IMG/VR virus record: IMGVR_UViG_3300005589_000099 | Location: 1 to 24,775 of that record | Reading direction: 5' to 3' (one strand) | From: a virus | Length of the DNA: 24,775 nucleotides | Shown here: in pieces, positions 1 through 6,226 of the stretch | Layout of the letters: every line of letters begins with the position of its first letter | How positions within the stretch are numbered: the stretch's first letter is position 1 | The notes under the pieces: generated by a model | What the model was told of the DNA's origin: nothing | What the model saw: only the letters and a program-made list of their open reading frames with translations | The model's database searches: none | Program-made: the position numbers and the translations under genes

Positions 1-650
1 TTTTCAAAGCTTTGTGTTGTTCTTTCCTCAAGGACTTTTGATAAATCCTCAAAATCTTCCAGGCTATCTCTTAATGCGCCTTCAGTAAGCGTCTGCTCCA
101 GTTCAAGCTGTGCGGTTTTTATTCTGAAAAGCGCATCGGCAACGCTAGGTGCCGTTGTGGCCAGCCGCTGTAACCTTTCGTTATATGCCAGGGTGCCATT
201 TGATGAGATATCGAAAGCGTCTTTTAACTGGAGGGCATTTTCTTCGAGCTCTTTAATGTCTGCGCCGGTATCAGATGCTTTCAGGCCTGCACCAACAAGT
301 GCGGAGCCTATGGCTATGATCGCGCCGGCTACCACACCACCAGGGCCAAATATTGAGGCGATTTGAGAGCCCTGCTGACCGAGGATAACAAACCCATCAG
401 CGCCTGATTGAGCCTGTATAGCAACGTCCTGCAACTGATAACCCAGGCCGCCAGCTATATTACGCATGCGGCTCATTGAGTCGTTTGCAGCATTTCCGCT
501 TTTGGGTATTTCCTTGATCGTTCGTGTTAGTCCATCAGTAGCCCGCTCAGCATTCGCGCCAGCTTGAGTTAAGCGCTCAAGCTCCTCCTTTGTTGCACTG
601 ATACCAATGTTTTCAACCTTAATTTGCAGGTTTGCGTTTTGTTGTGTCAT
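1..650 (-). CDS. Tail length tape measure protein, N-terminal part (cut by window edge)
   Basis: The frame is open from an ATG at 650 to the window edge and gives the first 216 residues of a longer protein. Residues about 69-97 contain the block GYQLQDVAIQAQSGADGF followed by a GQQGSQI motif, which is typical of the N-terminal region of lambda-like tape measure proteins. A glycine/alanine-rich hydrophobic stretch follows at about 102-122. In siphophages this protein fills the tail tube, sets tail length and is ejected with the DNA. Its ATG overlaps the TGA of the frameshifted chaperone frame as ATGA (647-650), which is the usual order of chaperone then tape measure. The family call is firm. 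Full length and C-terminal domains, such as lytic domains, cannot be judged here. Confidence 0.9.
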   Translation of the reverse strand, partial: MTQQNANLQIKVENIGISATKEELERLTQAGANAERATDGLTRTIKEIPKSGNAANDSMSRMRNIAGGLGYQLQDVAIQAQSGADGFVILGQQGSQIASIFGPGGVVAGAIIAIGSALVGAGLKASDTGADIKELEENALQLKDAFDISSNGTLAYNERLQRLATTAPSVADALFRIKTAQLELEQTLTEGALRDSLEDFEDLSKVLEERTTQSFE

Positions 651-843
651 CCACAGTTACTCACAATGATAATTAGCTCGACCTCCCACGAGAGAAGATC
701 GATTCGCATTAAGCTGGACCAGCTGGATAGTTCGGTATAGGTGATAGGTGAGCCCTTATAGAGTGTTTTGAAGATCTCCCAGAGATAGAGGAGTTCTCGA
801 GGGCATTCGGGCTCTTCGGTTATTTTTCTGCCAAGGGTTTTTT
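647..843 (-). CDS. Downstream (T-like) part of a frameshifted tail assembly chaperone
   Basis: The gap between the chaperone stop at 820 and the tape measure start at 650 is fully open in the -1 frame and ends with a TGA at 647-649. That frame has no plausible start codon near its beginning: no ATG until far in and no Shine-Dalgarno. The 58 residues beginning ITEEPECPRELLYLWEIF include a CP-x-ELLYLW block and a WEVEL block, features I associate with the second half of phage tail assembly chaperones. The likeliest expression route is a -1 ribosomal frameshift from the upstream frame at one of two A-runs: six A at 838-843 (codons TCG AAA AAA CCC) or five A at 823-827, right before the TAA. The fusion would be about 220 residues, analogous to lambda gpG-T. 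No frameshifting has been measured, so the slip site is inference. Confidence 0.75.
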
Positions 844-1308
844 CGATTTGCCTGGTGTGCGCTTCGTTCGAGAAGCTGGAGCCTTCGACCGGCTTTGACT
901 GCTTGACTTGGAACTGGGCAAACTTGAGGAACTCACCGGCTTTTTTTTAATGAATAGGCCTCTTTGGCTAGCAATACGGTCGATCATGTCAGCAATTTGA
1001 GGGGCATTTTTAAGCCAGTTGATCAAGTTCTCCTGATTGAACTCATCAACAAAAGACCATCCGGCAACCAGGCTGGCAACCAGTTCAGTTTGGCTATGCT
1101 CAAGCTTATGTTCTCGCTCTTCATCGCTTAACTGGGAAAGGTTCATCAGCTCACGTTGTTGCTTGATATTGGCACGTCTGAATTCATCGCTATCAATGCC
1201 GCGAATAATCAGGTAATGCTCTGTTTTTTTCCCATCAGGCAAAGACAAGGGCAACTTAATGCCCTCGTTTGCAACTTCTCGGGTGTGGAAATCGGTTAAA
1301 CCAGTCAT
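820..1308 (-). CDS. Tail assembly chaperone (gpG-like)
   Basis: A 162-residue protein between the tail tube and tape measure genes, the position held in siphophages by the chaperone that coats the tape measure protein during tail assembly. The first 120 residues look like a mixed alpha/beta fold with helical regions (IKQQRELMNLS, ENLINWLKNAP). Residues about 123-162 are a low-complexity Ser/Lys/Arg/Pro tail containing the A-runs where a -1 shift would join the T-like frame downstream. The start at 1308 lies just after the TAA of the tail tube gene, with a GGTGG sequence before it. Assignment rests on position, size and the overlapping -1 frame rather than a strong sequence motif. Confidence 0.75.
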   Translation of the reverse strand: MTGLTDFHTREVANEGIKLPLSLPDGKKTEHYLIIRGIDSDEFRRANIKQQRELMNLSQLSDEEREHKLEHSQTELVASLVAGWSFVDEFNQENLINWLKNAPQIADMIDRIASQRGLFIKKKPVSSSSLPSSKSSSQSRSKAPASRTKRTPGKSKKPLAEK

Positions 1309-1310
1309 GT

Positions 1311-2228
1311 TTACACCACCGTTCTGGTTATTTTGATGTTCGTACCTTCCGTATCATCACGAACAGCCTGGAATGGAAGAGGGAGGGTGATTGGGCCTTC
1401 ACCGCTGACATTCAGAACACCTCCGGTGTACTTTATTTTGGGCAGCAGGAATTCATATGAATTTCCGGCGTCATCAGCCAGAGTAAATTTCAACGAGGAG
1501 TAGGCTTCATCGACAAACTTTTCCAGCAGTGCTGCATTTTCAAAATAAGCAGTGATTTGGCCGGTCAGGTTTGATCTTCCAATAGAATGCTGGAGAGTGG
1601 TTTTTGATCCAACCACCGGTTTGGCGGCCAGATTGTTCTGAAGAGCGAGGGTTATTTCAGTGACAATACCGATACTTTGACCGCCTTCTTCAATCGTACC
1701 TGTAAAGGAGTCAATCACGTCCGTAGTTGTCGAGGCCGAATAGCTGGCACCTGTTATCAAGGCATCGCCAAGGGACATATCTTTTCCCATGAAAGAGAAT
1801 GCACCGGTTACCTTGCCTTCTGTTGGTACCGAAAGATTTAGTGCGTTGATCTCACACCCTGTGAATCTATGCCAGGGTTTGTCTGCTGGCGCGATGTCGC
1901 TGAAATAACGTTCGATTGTGTAGGATCGGCGGAGAACGCCAGCTTTTAAAACATTGGCCGCCCAGGTACCGCCCAGAACTGATTCCAGGAAGTCGTCAAA
2001 CGTAGTAGCAGAAAACTCAAATCCAATGTCACCAGACACTGATCGGGCCCCATGCTTAAAGCTGGCTATCTGTCGATCCTGTCTGAGCTCTTCCGATTGA
2101 CTCGAGTTCTTTGATAAGCCGAGATTACAGCTTGTGCTCCTGACGTTTTGGAAGGCGGGGGTAGCCGGTGTGGTACCGAAAACGGATTCGCGAATAAACG
2201 CTACACCATGTCTGCTGCCGTCACTCAT
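1311..2228 (-). CDS. Major tail tube protein
   Basis: A 305-residue protein with the N-terminal pattern of phage tube proteins, where a short polar start is followed by a phrase like ESVFGTTPATPAFQNVR. The body is rich in alternating beta segments and short glycine turns, as in the tail tube fold, and the segment ITAYFENAALLEKFVDEA is also typical. It would polymerise as stacked hexameric rings around the tape measure protein to form the DNA conduit. It lies directly between the tail terminator-like gene and the tail chaperone, which is the canonical place. Its length is on the long side, which could reflect an added domain in the second half. I see no separate Ig-like domain with certainty. 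Confidence 0.85.
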   Translation of the reverse strand: MSDGSRHGVAFIRESVFGTTPATPAFQNVRSTSCNLGLSKNSSQSEELRQDRQIASFKHGARSVSGDIGFEFSATTFDDFLESVLGGTWAANVLKAGVLRRSYTIERYFSDIAPADKPWHRFTGCEINALNLSVPTEGKVTGAFSFMGKDMSLGDALITGASYSASTTTDVIDSFTGTIEEGGQSIGIVTEITLALQNNLAAKPVVGSKTTLQHSIGRSNLTGQITAYFENAALLEKFVDEAYSSLKFTLADDAGNSYEFLLPKIKYTGGVLNVSGEGPITLPLPFQAVRDDTEGTNIKITRTVV

Positions 2229-2240
2229 AAATTTATGCTC

Positions 2241-2651
2241 CTATCGAGGGGTTTGTGCTCTGTATTGAATGGTAAGAATTGCTTGATAGAATCCATTCAC
2301 TATCTGTCCGGATCCATCCAGCCCACATGAAATGATGCTGACAGTCTGTCCCTGGTATGTGTGCCGGCTGCCTGCCTTGAATAAATTGCTGACCTCATCA
2401 GCCTTCTGCAGCACCGCGCCCGAGCCTTCATGCAGTGGATAATTCAGGTTTATTTGAACGATGCCTGTATGCTCGTTTAACCCTTCATCACCGAGGGTAA
2501 CCACAGATGGTCTATTTGGGATCAAGAAAAACTCAAACCAGGGCGTATCGGCTCGCGGGTCATGGTCATTCGAGTTTTCATAATTTCCGGACAAGCCAAC
2601 CCCTCCGCTAAAGGTTTGAACCAATGCGGATCGAATCTTGTGTATGCTCAT
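2241..2651 (-). CDS. Tail terminator-like protein (DUF4128 type)
   Basis: A 136-residue protein with features I recall from the DUF4128 family: the segment DTPWFEFFLIPNRPSVVTLG, then HTGIVQINLNYP, a central KADEVSNLFKAG helix, and GFYQAILTIQYRA at the end. Proteins of this type cap the tail tube and form the interface joining tail to head. The gene sits between an HK97 gp10-like gene and the tail tube gene, as expected for a tail terminator. Its start codon follows immediately on the stop of the gp10-like gene (2652), so the two are probably translationally coupled. Fold assignment is from pattern memory, but the context agrees well. Confidence 0.8.
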   Translation of the reverse strand: MSIHKIRSALVQTFSGGVGLSGNYENSNDHDPRADTPWFEFFLIPNRPSVVTLGDEGLNEHTGIVQINLNYPLHEGSGAVLQKADEVSNLFKAGSRHTYQGQTVSIISCGLDGSGQIVNGFYQAILTIQYRAQTPR

Positions 2652-3044
2652 TTATTTATTGCTCTGGGTTTCTCTGAGAATCTGCTGAATTCTGGCCATG
2701 TTCTTTCTGACCATGCCCTGAGGGGCCTGTCCTGAATGCCCGAACTCAAGCCGCTGGGCATAGGGGAGATTGTTTGTCAGGTAAACGCTACCGTCCGGGC
2801 TGGAAGCCAAAACGACATCCAGCACGTCATTTTTGGCAGAGGAACCTGACTTATCCTGTCGGTCGATTTCGTGGGTCAGAGGTGCGTTTTCTGAACACTG
2901 CCAGTTCCCCCTGGCCCGACCGGTTTTGACAGGTGTGTCCTGTATTACTGAGTTGAATAGTTTAATGGTGATGGCTTTGCGGTCCTCGTCGGTCTCCTGG
3001 AGAACCAAGGTAGACGCTTTTTTGAGTTCATCAGCAAAACTCAT
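2652..3044 (-). CDS. HK97 gp10-like tail completion/head-tail joining protein
   Basis: A 130-residue protein with the conserved layout of the HK97 gp10 family: a helical N-terminus, then TPVKTGRARGNWQCS near residues 38-52, and YLTNNLPYAQRLEFGHSGQAPQGMVRKN in the second half, where the family has the 'N..pYA..lE.G...........v' signature. These proteins act at the head-tail junction in siphophages. The start overlaps the end of the upstream connector gene by 4 bases (ATGA-type, 3041-3044), so the pair is translationally coupled. No unusual features are visible. Confidence 0.85.
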   Translation of the reverse strand: MSFADELKKASTLVLQETDEDRKAITIKLFNSVIQDTPVKTGRARGNWQCSENAPLTHEIDRQDKSGSSAKNDVLDVVLASSPDGSVYLTNNLPYAQRLEFGHSGQAPQGMVRKNMARIQQILRETQSNK

Positions 3045-3385
3045 TTAACAAACTTCACCATGTAGTAAACAGGAGTGCCGTTTTTTGATTCGGTTTCAAT
3101 ACCATCGATGACCATCACATCAGACCCGACAGTTGCCTTGTCTCCGTTTTCATAAGTGATACTGGCATCCATCATATAAACCTTGTCGGTACCGGTGACC
3201 GCGCTGAAATACTTTCCGATCGAAATCTTGTCCGATATCGGCACACCATAGGGGTAAAAGGTTTGTGTGGTTTCGCTTGCTCTGGCACCTGTGACAGGAT
3301 CAACCGCACCGCCTGTTTTACGGGTAATCGTGATCTTTTCACCATGTGCGTTAATCAATGCCAGGGCGGTATCCTGAATGCTCAT
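3041..3385 (-). CDS. Head closure/head-tail connector protein
   Basis: A 114-residue beta-rich protein with an N-terminal helix (SIQDTALALINAHG) and ITITRKTGG, a phrase similar to phage stopper proteins that sit below the portal-adaptor complex and close the filled head. The C-terminal half (TVGSDVMVIDGIETES, then VYYMVKFVK) fits a small beta-barrel. It lies between a gp6-like adaptor and the gp10-like gene, exactly where the head closure protein is encoded in HK97-type phages. The gene overlaps both neighbours by 4 bases. The specific role is inferred from order. Confidence 0.65.
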   Translation of the reverse strand: MSIQDTALALINAHGEKITITRKTGGAVDPVTGARASETTQTFYPYGVPISDKISIGKYFSAVTGTDKVYMMDASITYENGDKATVGSDVMVIDGIETESKNGTPVYYMVKFVK

Positions 3386-3900
3386 CCTCTCACCATCGTT
3401 AAGCCGTTGCGCTTATAAAGCGGGGAGAGTAGAGCAGCAGGTTTCGCCAATGCCTCAACAAATGCCTGTTTAGGTACATCGGCTGAATAAGTGACCTCGA
3501 TGGCGCCTACTTTTTCCTTCAGCACCGGGCCTCGTTGGTCTGGGTTTCTGTTTGGCATGAGCTCACTGTCCATTGCTTCAATAGCAAGTGCCAGCTGAGC
3601 ATATTCAACCAGCCGAGGTATTTCATTATTCGGCAAGCGTGAATTGCGCTGCTCAACGTCCCAAACCTCCGAGCGTGGCCACTGTAAAGGCTGTGATGCG
3701 GACGTCTTCTCACCTTTGAATCGGTCTCGCTGAGCCTCTAAATAATCCATGGCTTTAATCAACAGGGACTCACACTCAGCGTCAGTTTTACCATTCAAAT
3801 CAATGCCGCGAATATCGGCATACAGCCGCAAATCATCAACTGATTGATATGAGTTTGCCAGCGGGTTATCTCCGGCACCTGTTTCGATAATTAAAGCCAT
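3382..3900 (-). CDS. Head-tail adaptor (gp6-like; family often labelled DnaT-like)
   Basis: A 172-residue protein with the pattern of the adaptor family: an N-terminal MALIIETGAGDNPLANSYQS, helices around LRLYADIRGI and ESLLIKAMDYLEAQRDRFKGEK, the LQWPRSEVW segment at about residues 72-80, and a long helix LVEYAQLALAIEAM. In databases this family is often named 'DnaT-like ssDNA-binding protein', but in this setting, between capsid and tail genes, it is best read as the ring that attaches to the portal. It follows the small 70-aa gene by 10 bases and overlaps the head closure gene by 4. Confidence 0.75.
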   Translation of the reverse strand: MALIIETGAGDNPLANSYQSVDDLRLYADIRGIDLNGKTDAECESLLIKAMDYLEAQRDRFKGEKTSASQPLQWPRSEVWDVEQRNSRLPNNEIPRLVEYAQLALAIEAMDSELMPNRNPDQRGPVLKEKVGAIEVTYSADVPKQAFVEALAKPAALLSPLYKRNGLTMVRG

Positions 3901-3910
3901 GGTGTTTACC

Positions 3911-4123
3911 TTAAGAATTCAAATCTTTAACTGTTTCGATAGCTGTTTTCTTATCGAAAGTTTGATCCAATACTTTACCGTCTGCTAGCGTGATCTGCCA
4001 CTTGCCGCCGCCGATATGTTTGGCTTTGGCCTTTGGGGTGGCTTCGTCTGCTTGCTTTTTGGCTTCGGCTTCTGCCTTAGCTGCCTGCTCACGCCGCATT
4101 CTGTTAAATGCTGCTAATCCCAT
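3911..4123 (-). CDS. Small capsid-adjacent protein of unknown function
   Basis: A 70-residue protein directly downstream of the capsid gene. Residues about 8-36 form a highly charged Ala/Glu/Lys helix, probably a coiled coil. The rest (HIGGGKWQITLADGKVLDQTF, then KKTAIETVKDLNS) looks like a small folded domain. A GAGGG Shine-Dalgarno lies about 9 bases before the ATG, so it is translated in its own right. Lambda FI occupies a comparable position and also has a charged helix, so a role in packaging or capsid assembly is possible. I see no specific motif to support that. Confidence 0.6.
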   Translation of the reverse strand: MGLAAFNRMRREQAAKAEAEAKKQADEATPKAKAKHIGGGKWQITLADGKVLDQTFDKKTAIETVKDLNS

Positions 4124-4164
4124 TTCGTTGCCCTCAACAAAATGGCCGTCCCTGGCCGTATTAT

Positions 4165-5166
4165 TTAACCGTTGGTGATGATCTGAGCCAGGCGTACATT
4201 ACCGCGCTGATATACACGAGACCAGTTTGCCGCATTCTGAAGCTCTGCATTCGTTGGGCTGGAGCCAGCAACAGATGCATTAGTGAACTTCACACCACGA
4301 GGGTGCATGATGAAGTGCGAGCGGTTGATCAGGATATCTTCACCGGCCAATGAGTCACGATCAGTTTCAGTTGGAACCGGAGCGGCACCCTGACCCATAC
4401 CAAGAGCACCAGTACCAAAAAGGTAGGTGGTGTACTTCGCTGCGGCATCACCACCGGCACCACCGGCAGCTGCCGTGTAGGGTAGGCCGCGGTCTACGAT
4501 TAGGGGAAGGCCGCGGTAGGTTTCGATTTCCAGATCACCCTGGCTTTCCTTCTCGAAAGAGGTTTTATCCAATTTCTTCAGGTTGTAATAAACGTCAGGG
4601 TGGAAACCGACACCAGATACCGCGCCAATGACATCACCAAACGTTTTCTGGCCATCGATGAAGACATCCGCGCTGAACTTGGTATCAGTGGTTACATCGG
4701 CATTGGTTGCGCCAGATGCATCTGCAGTCATGTCGCCGGAGTTGTTGGCAACGTTATCCGCAAATACACCCTTGAGAGCAGCCAGACCAACAGCCTGATA
4801 TCGACGTGCCCAGTACATTGCGACCAGTTCAGCAATCGCCGCCATCGGATCAGCTCCAGACAATGCTTTAGCCAAATCGTTTACTGACCAGGCTTTACCG
4901 CGCATCAGGAGCGCTGCAACGTCTTTATCTGCTTGAATCTTGCCTGGAGTCAATGCCGCCGAATCAGACAATACTTCGTCATCACCGGTCAGGTCATTCC
5001 AGAAAGGCATATTGATCAATTTACCGCCTGCCAATGCCAGGGCATCGAGTTCGGGCGAGTTTGAGAGAATGCCGCCCATTAGAAACTTTGCAATTTCAGT
5101 GGTGCGCTGAATTACATAAGGGTTGAATACATCAGGAACGATGACATCAGAGATTTTAGTAGACAT
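4165..5166 (-). CDS. Major capsid protein (HK97 fold, gp13-like family)
   Basis: A 333-residue protein with the typical start of the gp13-like coat family: an ISDVIVPDVFNPYVIQRT segment, then the E-loop-like region GGKLINMPFWNDLTGDDEVL and ALTPGKIQADKDVA. Further on come AWSVNDLAKALSGADPMAAIAELVA and the helix/strand pattern expected of the P and A domains. It follows the scaffold gene by 12 bases and has an AGGA Shine-Dalgarno at suitable spacing (AGGAAAATACTATG). It would build the icosahedral head, with the upstream coiled-coil protein as scaffold. No maturation protease is seen in the head region. Confidence 0.9.
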   Translation of the reverse strand: MSTKISDVIVPDVFNPYVIQRTTEIAKFLMGGILSNSPELDALALAGGKLINMPFWNDLTGDDEVLSDSAALTPGKIQADKDVAALLMRGKAWSVNDLAKALSGADPMAAIAELVAMYWARRYQAVGLAALKGVFADNVANNSGDMTADASGATNADVTTDTKFSADVFIDGQKTFGDVIGAVSGVGFHPDVYYNLKKLDKTSFEKESQGDLEIETYRGLPLIVDRGLPYTAAAGGAGGDAAAKYTTYLFGTGALGMGQGAAPVPTETDRDSLAGEDILINRSHFIMHPRGVKFTNASVAGSSPTNAELQNAANWSRVYQRGNVRLAQIITNG

Positions 5167-5178
5167 AGTATTTTCCTA

Positions 5179-5883
5179 TTAGCCAAGAGCTTCTTTTTTG
5201 AGCCTGTCCGCTAATTCTGGGTCTTTCTTCAGAATGCGGCCTTGCTCAGTTAAGTTAAAATCTTTGCCCTTTTTCCAAGGGTTAGATGTTGCGGCCCCGC
5301 CGCCATTACCTGCACCATGAGCCCCGCCCCCGGATGCCTTAGACGCAATTACCAAAGCCCCAAACTTTGGATTGGTCTTGAATTCTTCTTTGAGTTGATC
5401 GACTGTTGAAATAGTCAGGTTGCCTTTCTCGTCGGTGACCTTTAAGTCATCACCTTCAAGGCGCAACCGTCGTTCAATGAATGTGGATAGAATCTCCTGA
5501 TTTGGCCCCTCGGCCAGATCCGCGGCAATCAATGAAGCCTGCCGGGCAATTTCTTTTTTGGCTGAGGTTTCAGCGAGTTCCTTTTTCTCGTTTTCCAATG
5601 CAGCAATCTTTTCCTGGAAAGATTTCGCCAGCGCTTCATAGTCGCCTTTTTCCCGGGCTGCATCCTCTTCAGCCTGCCGGCGCTTTTCCGCTTCAGCCTT
5701 TGCTGCATCGGCTGCCTGCTTTTTCTCGCTCAGCAACTGATCCAGCTTGTTCTTTAACCCGGTAACATCTTCACCTTGAGGCATACCCTCAATTTGCAGA
5801 TAAAAGGCACCATCCTTTTCCTGATACATTGCCTTTTGCTCATCGGTTAAACCGTCCAGATTTTCTAACTTGTATTTCAACAT
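5179..5883 (-). CDS. Capsid scaffolding protein
   Basis: The open frame reaches 5889 with GTG, but a GGGAG Shine-Dalgarno lies about 9 bases before the ATG at 5883 and only 3 before the GTG, so I choose 5883 (234 residues). The N-terminus (LKYKLENLDGLTDEQKAMYQ) has the 'L..LDGL....k.LY.ekdG.f.L.ieG' pattern common in phage scaffold proteins. Residues about 40-115 are a long Lys/Glu/Ala coiled coil. A glycine-rich linker (GGGAHGAGNGGGAA) follows near residue 187. A short basic C-terminal segment closes the protein, as scaffolds often do to contact the coat protein. It sits right before the capsid gene, behind two intrinsic terminators. Confidence 0.85.
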   Translation of the reverse strand: MLKYKLENLDGLTDEQKAMYQEKDGAFYLQIEGMPQGEDVTGLKNKLDQLLSEKKQAADAAKAEAEKRRQAEEDAAREKGDYEALAKSFQEKIAALENEKKELAETSAKKEIARQASLIAADLAEGPNQEILSTFIERRLRLEGDDLKVTDEKGNLTISTVDQLKEEFKTNPKFGALVIASKASGGGAHGAGNGGGAATSNPWKKGKDFNLTEQGRILKKDPELADRLKKEALG

Positions 5884-5936
5884 TTTCACAAACTCCCAGA
5901 GTGTTGTGTTGACCGGCCCTGCCGATCGCCCATAAA

Positions 5937-5962
5937 AAAACTCAGCGCAAAGGCTGAGTTCC
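5937..5962 (-). terminator. Intrinsic terminator upstream of the scaffold gene (distal of two)
   Basis: On the minus strand AACTCAGC-CTTTGC-GCTGAGTT forms a perfect 8-bp stem (5939-5946 with 5953-5960) followed directly by a run of T. It would end transcripts coming from portal and MuF before the scaffold and capsid genes, unless polymerase has been modified by the Q-like antiterminator. Confidence 0.8.
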
Positions 5963-5969
5963 AGAAACG

Positions 5970-5994
5970 AAAAAGGCCGCTCTAGGCGACCTTT
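5970..5994 (-). terminator. Intrinsic terminator upstream of the scaffold gene (proximal of two)
   Basis: On the minus strand AAAGGTCGC-CTAGA-GCGGCCTTT pairs over 9 bp with one G-U wobble (5986-5994 with 5972-5980) and is followed by five T. It lies 16 bases after the 71-aa gene and 10 bases before the second terminator, making a tandem terminator between the portal/MuF unit and the capsid unit. Confidence 0.75.
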
Positions 5995-6010
5995 AAGAAT
6001 TTGATTTTAT

Positions 6011-6226
6011 TTACTGAGGATTGGCTGAATCCATCTTACGCTGGAAGCGTTCACGCTCTTCAGGTGTCATGTTTCCGCCTTTGGCTTCGACTTCCTTTAC
6101 TTTCTCCAAGAACTCATCGCCTTCTTTCAGCCGGCGCTTTACATCTTCCACCCACAGCTTATGAGGCCGGCCCATTCGTTTGGCCAGCTCTTCCTGTTTC
6201 TCTATGGGAAGATCGAGTACGTTCAT
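6011..6226 (-). CDS. Small charged protein of unknown function downstream of MuF
   Basis: A 71-residue, strongly charged and probably all-helical protein (EKQEELAKRMGRPHKLWVEDVKRR at the start, TPEERERFQRKMD near the end). Its ATG overlaps the TGA of the MuF gene (ATGA), so it is translationally coupled to it and is the last gene before the tandem terminators. I do not recognise a family. Two readings are possible: an ordinary small head-cluster protein, or an immunity/chaperone partner for the toxin domain at the MuF C-terminus, since immunity genes typically follow polymorphic toxins. Nothing in the sequence decides between these. Confidence 0.6.
   Translation of the reverse strand: MNVLDLPIEKQEELAKRMGRPHKLWVEDVKRRLKEGDEFLEKVKEVEAKGGNMTPEERERFQRKMDSANPQ

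Noticed and set aside
4127-4165. Possible terminator after the capsid gene (GGCC-N6-GGCC followed by ATTTT on the minus strand)
   Set aside because: The stem is only 4 bp and the T-run is short, so it is not convincing compared with the three strong minus-strand terminators.
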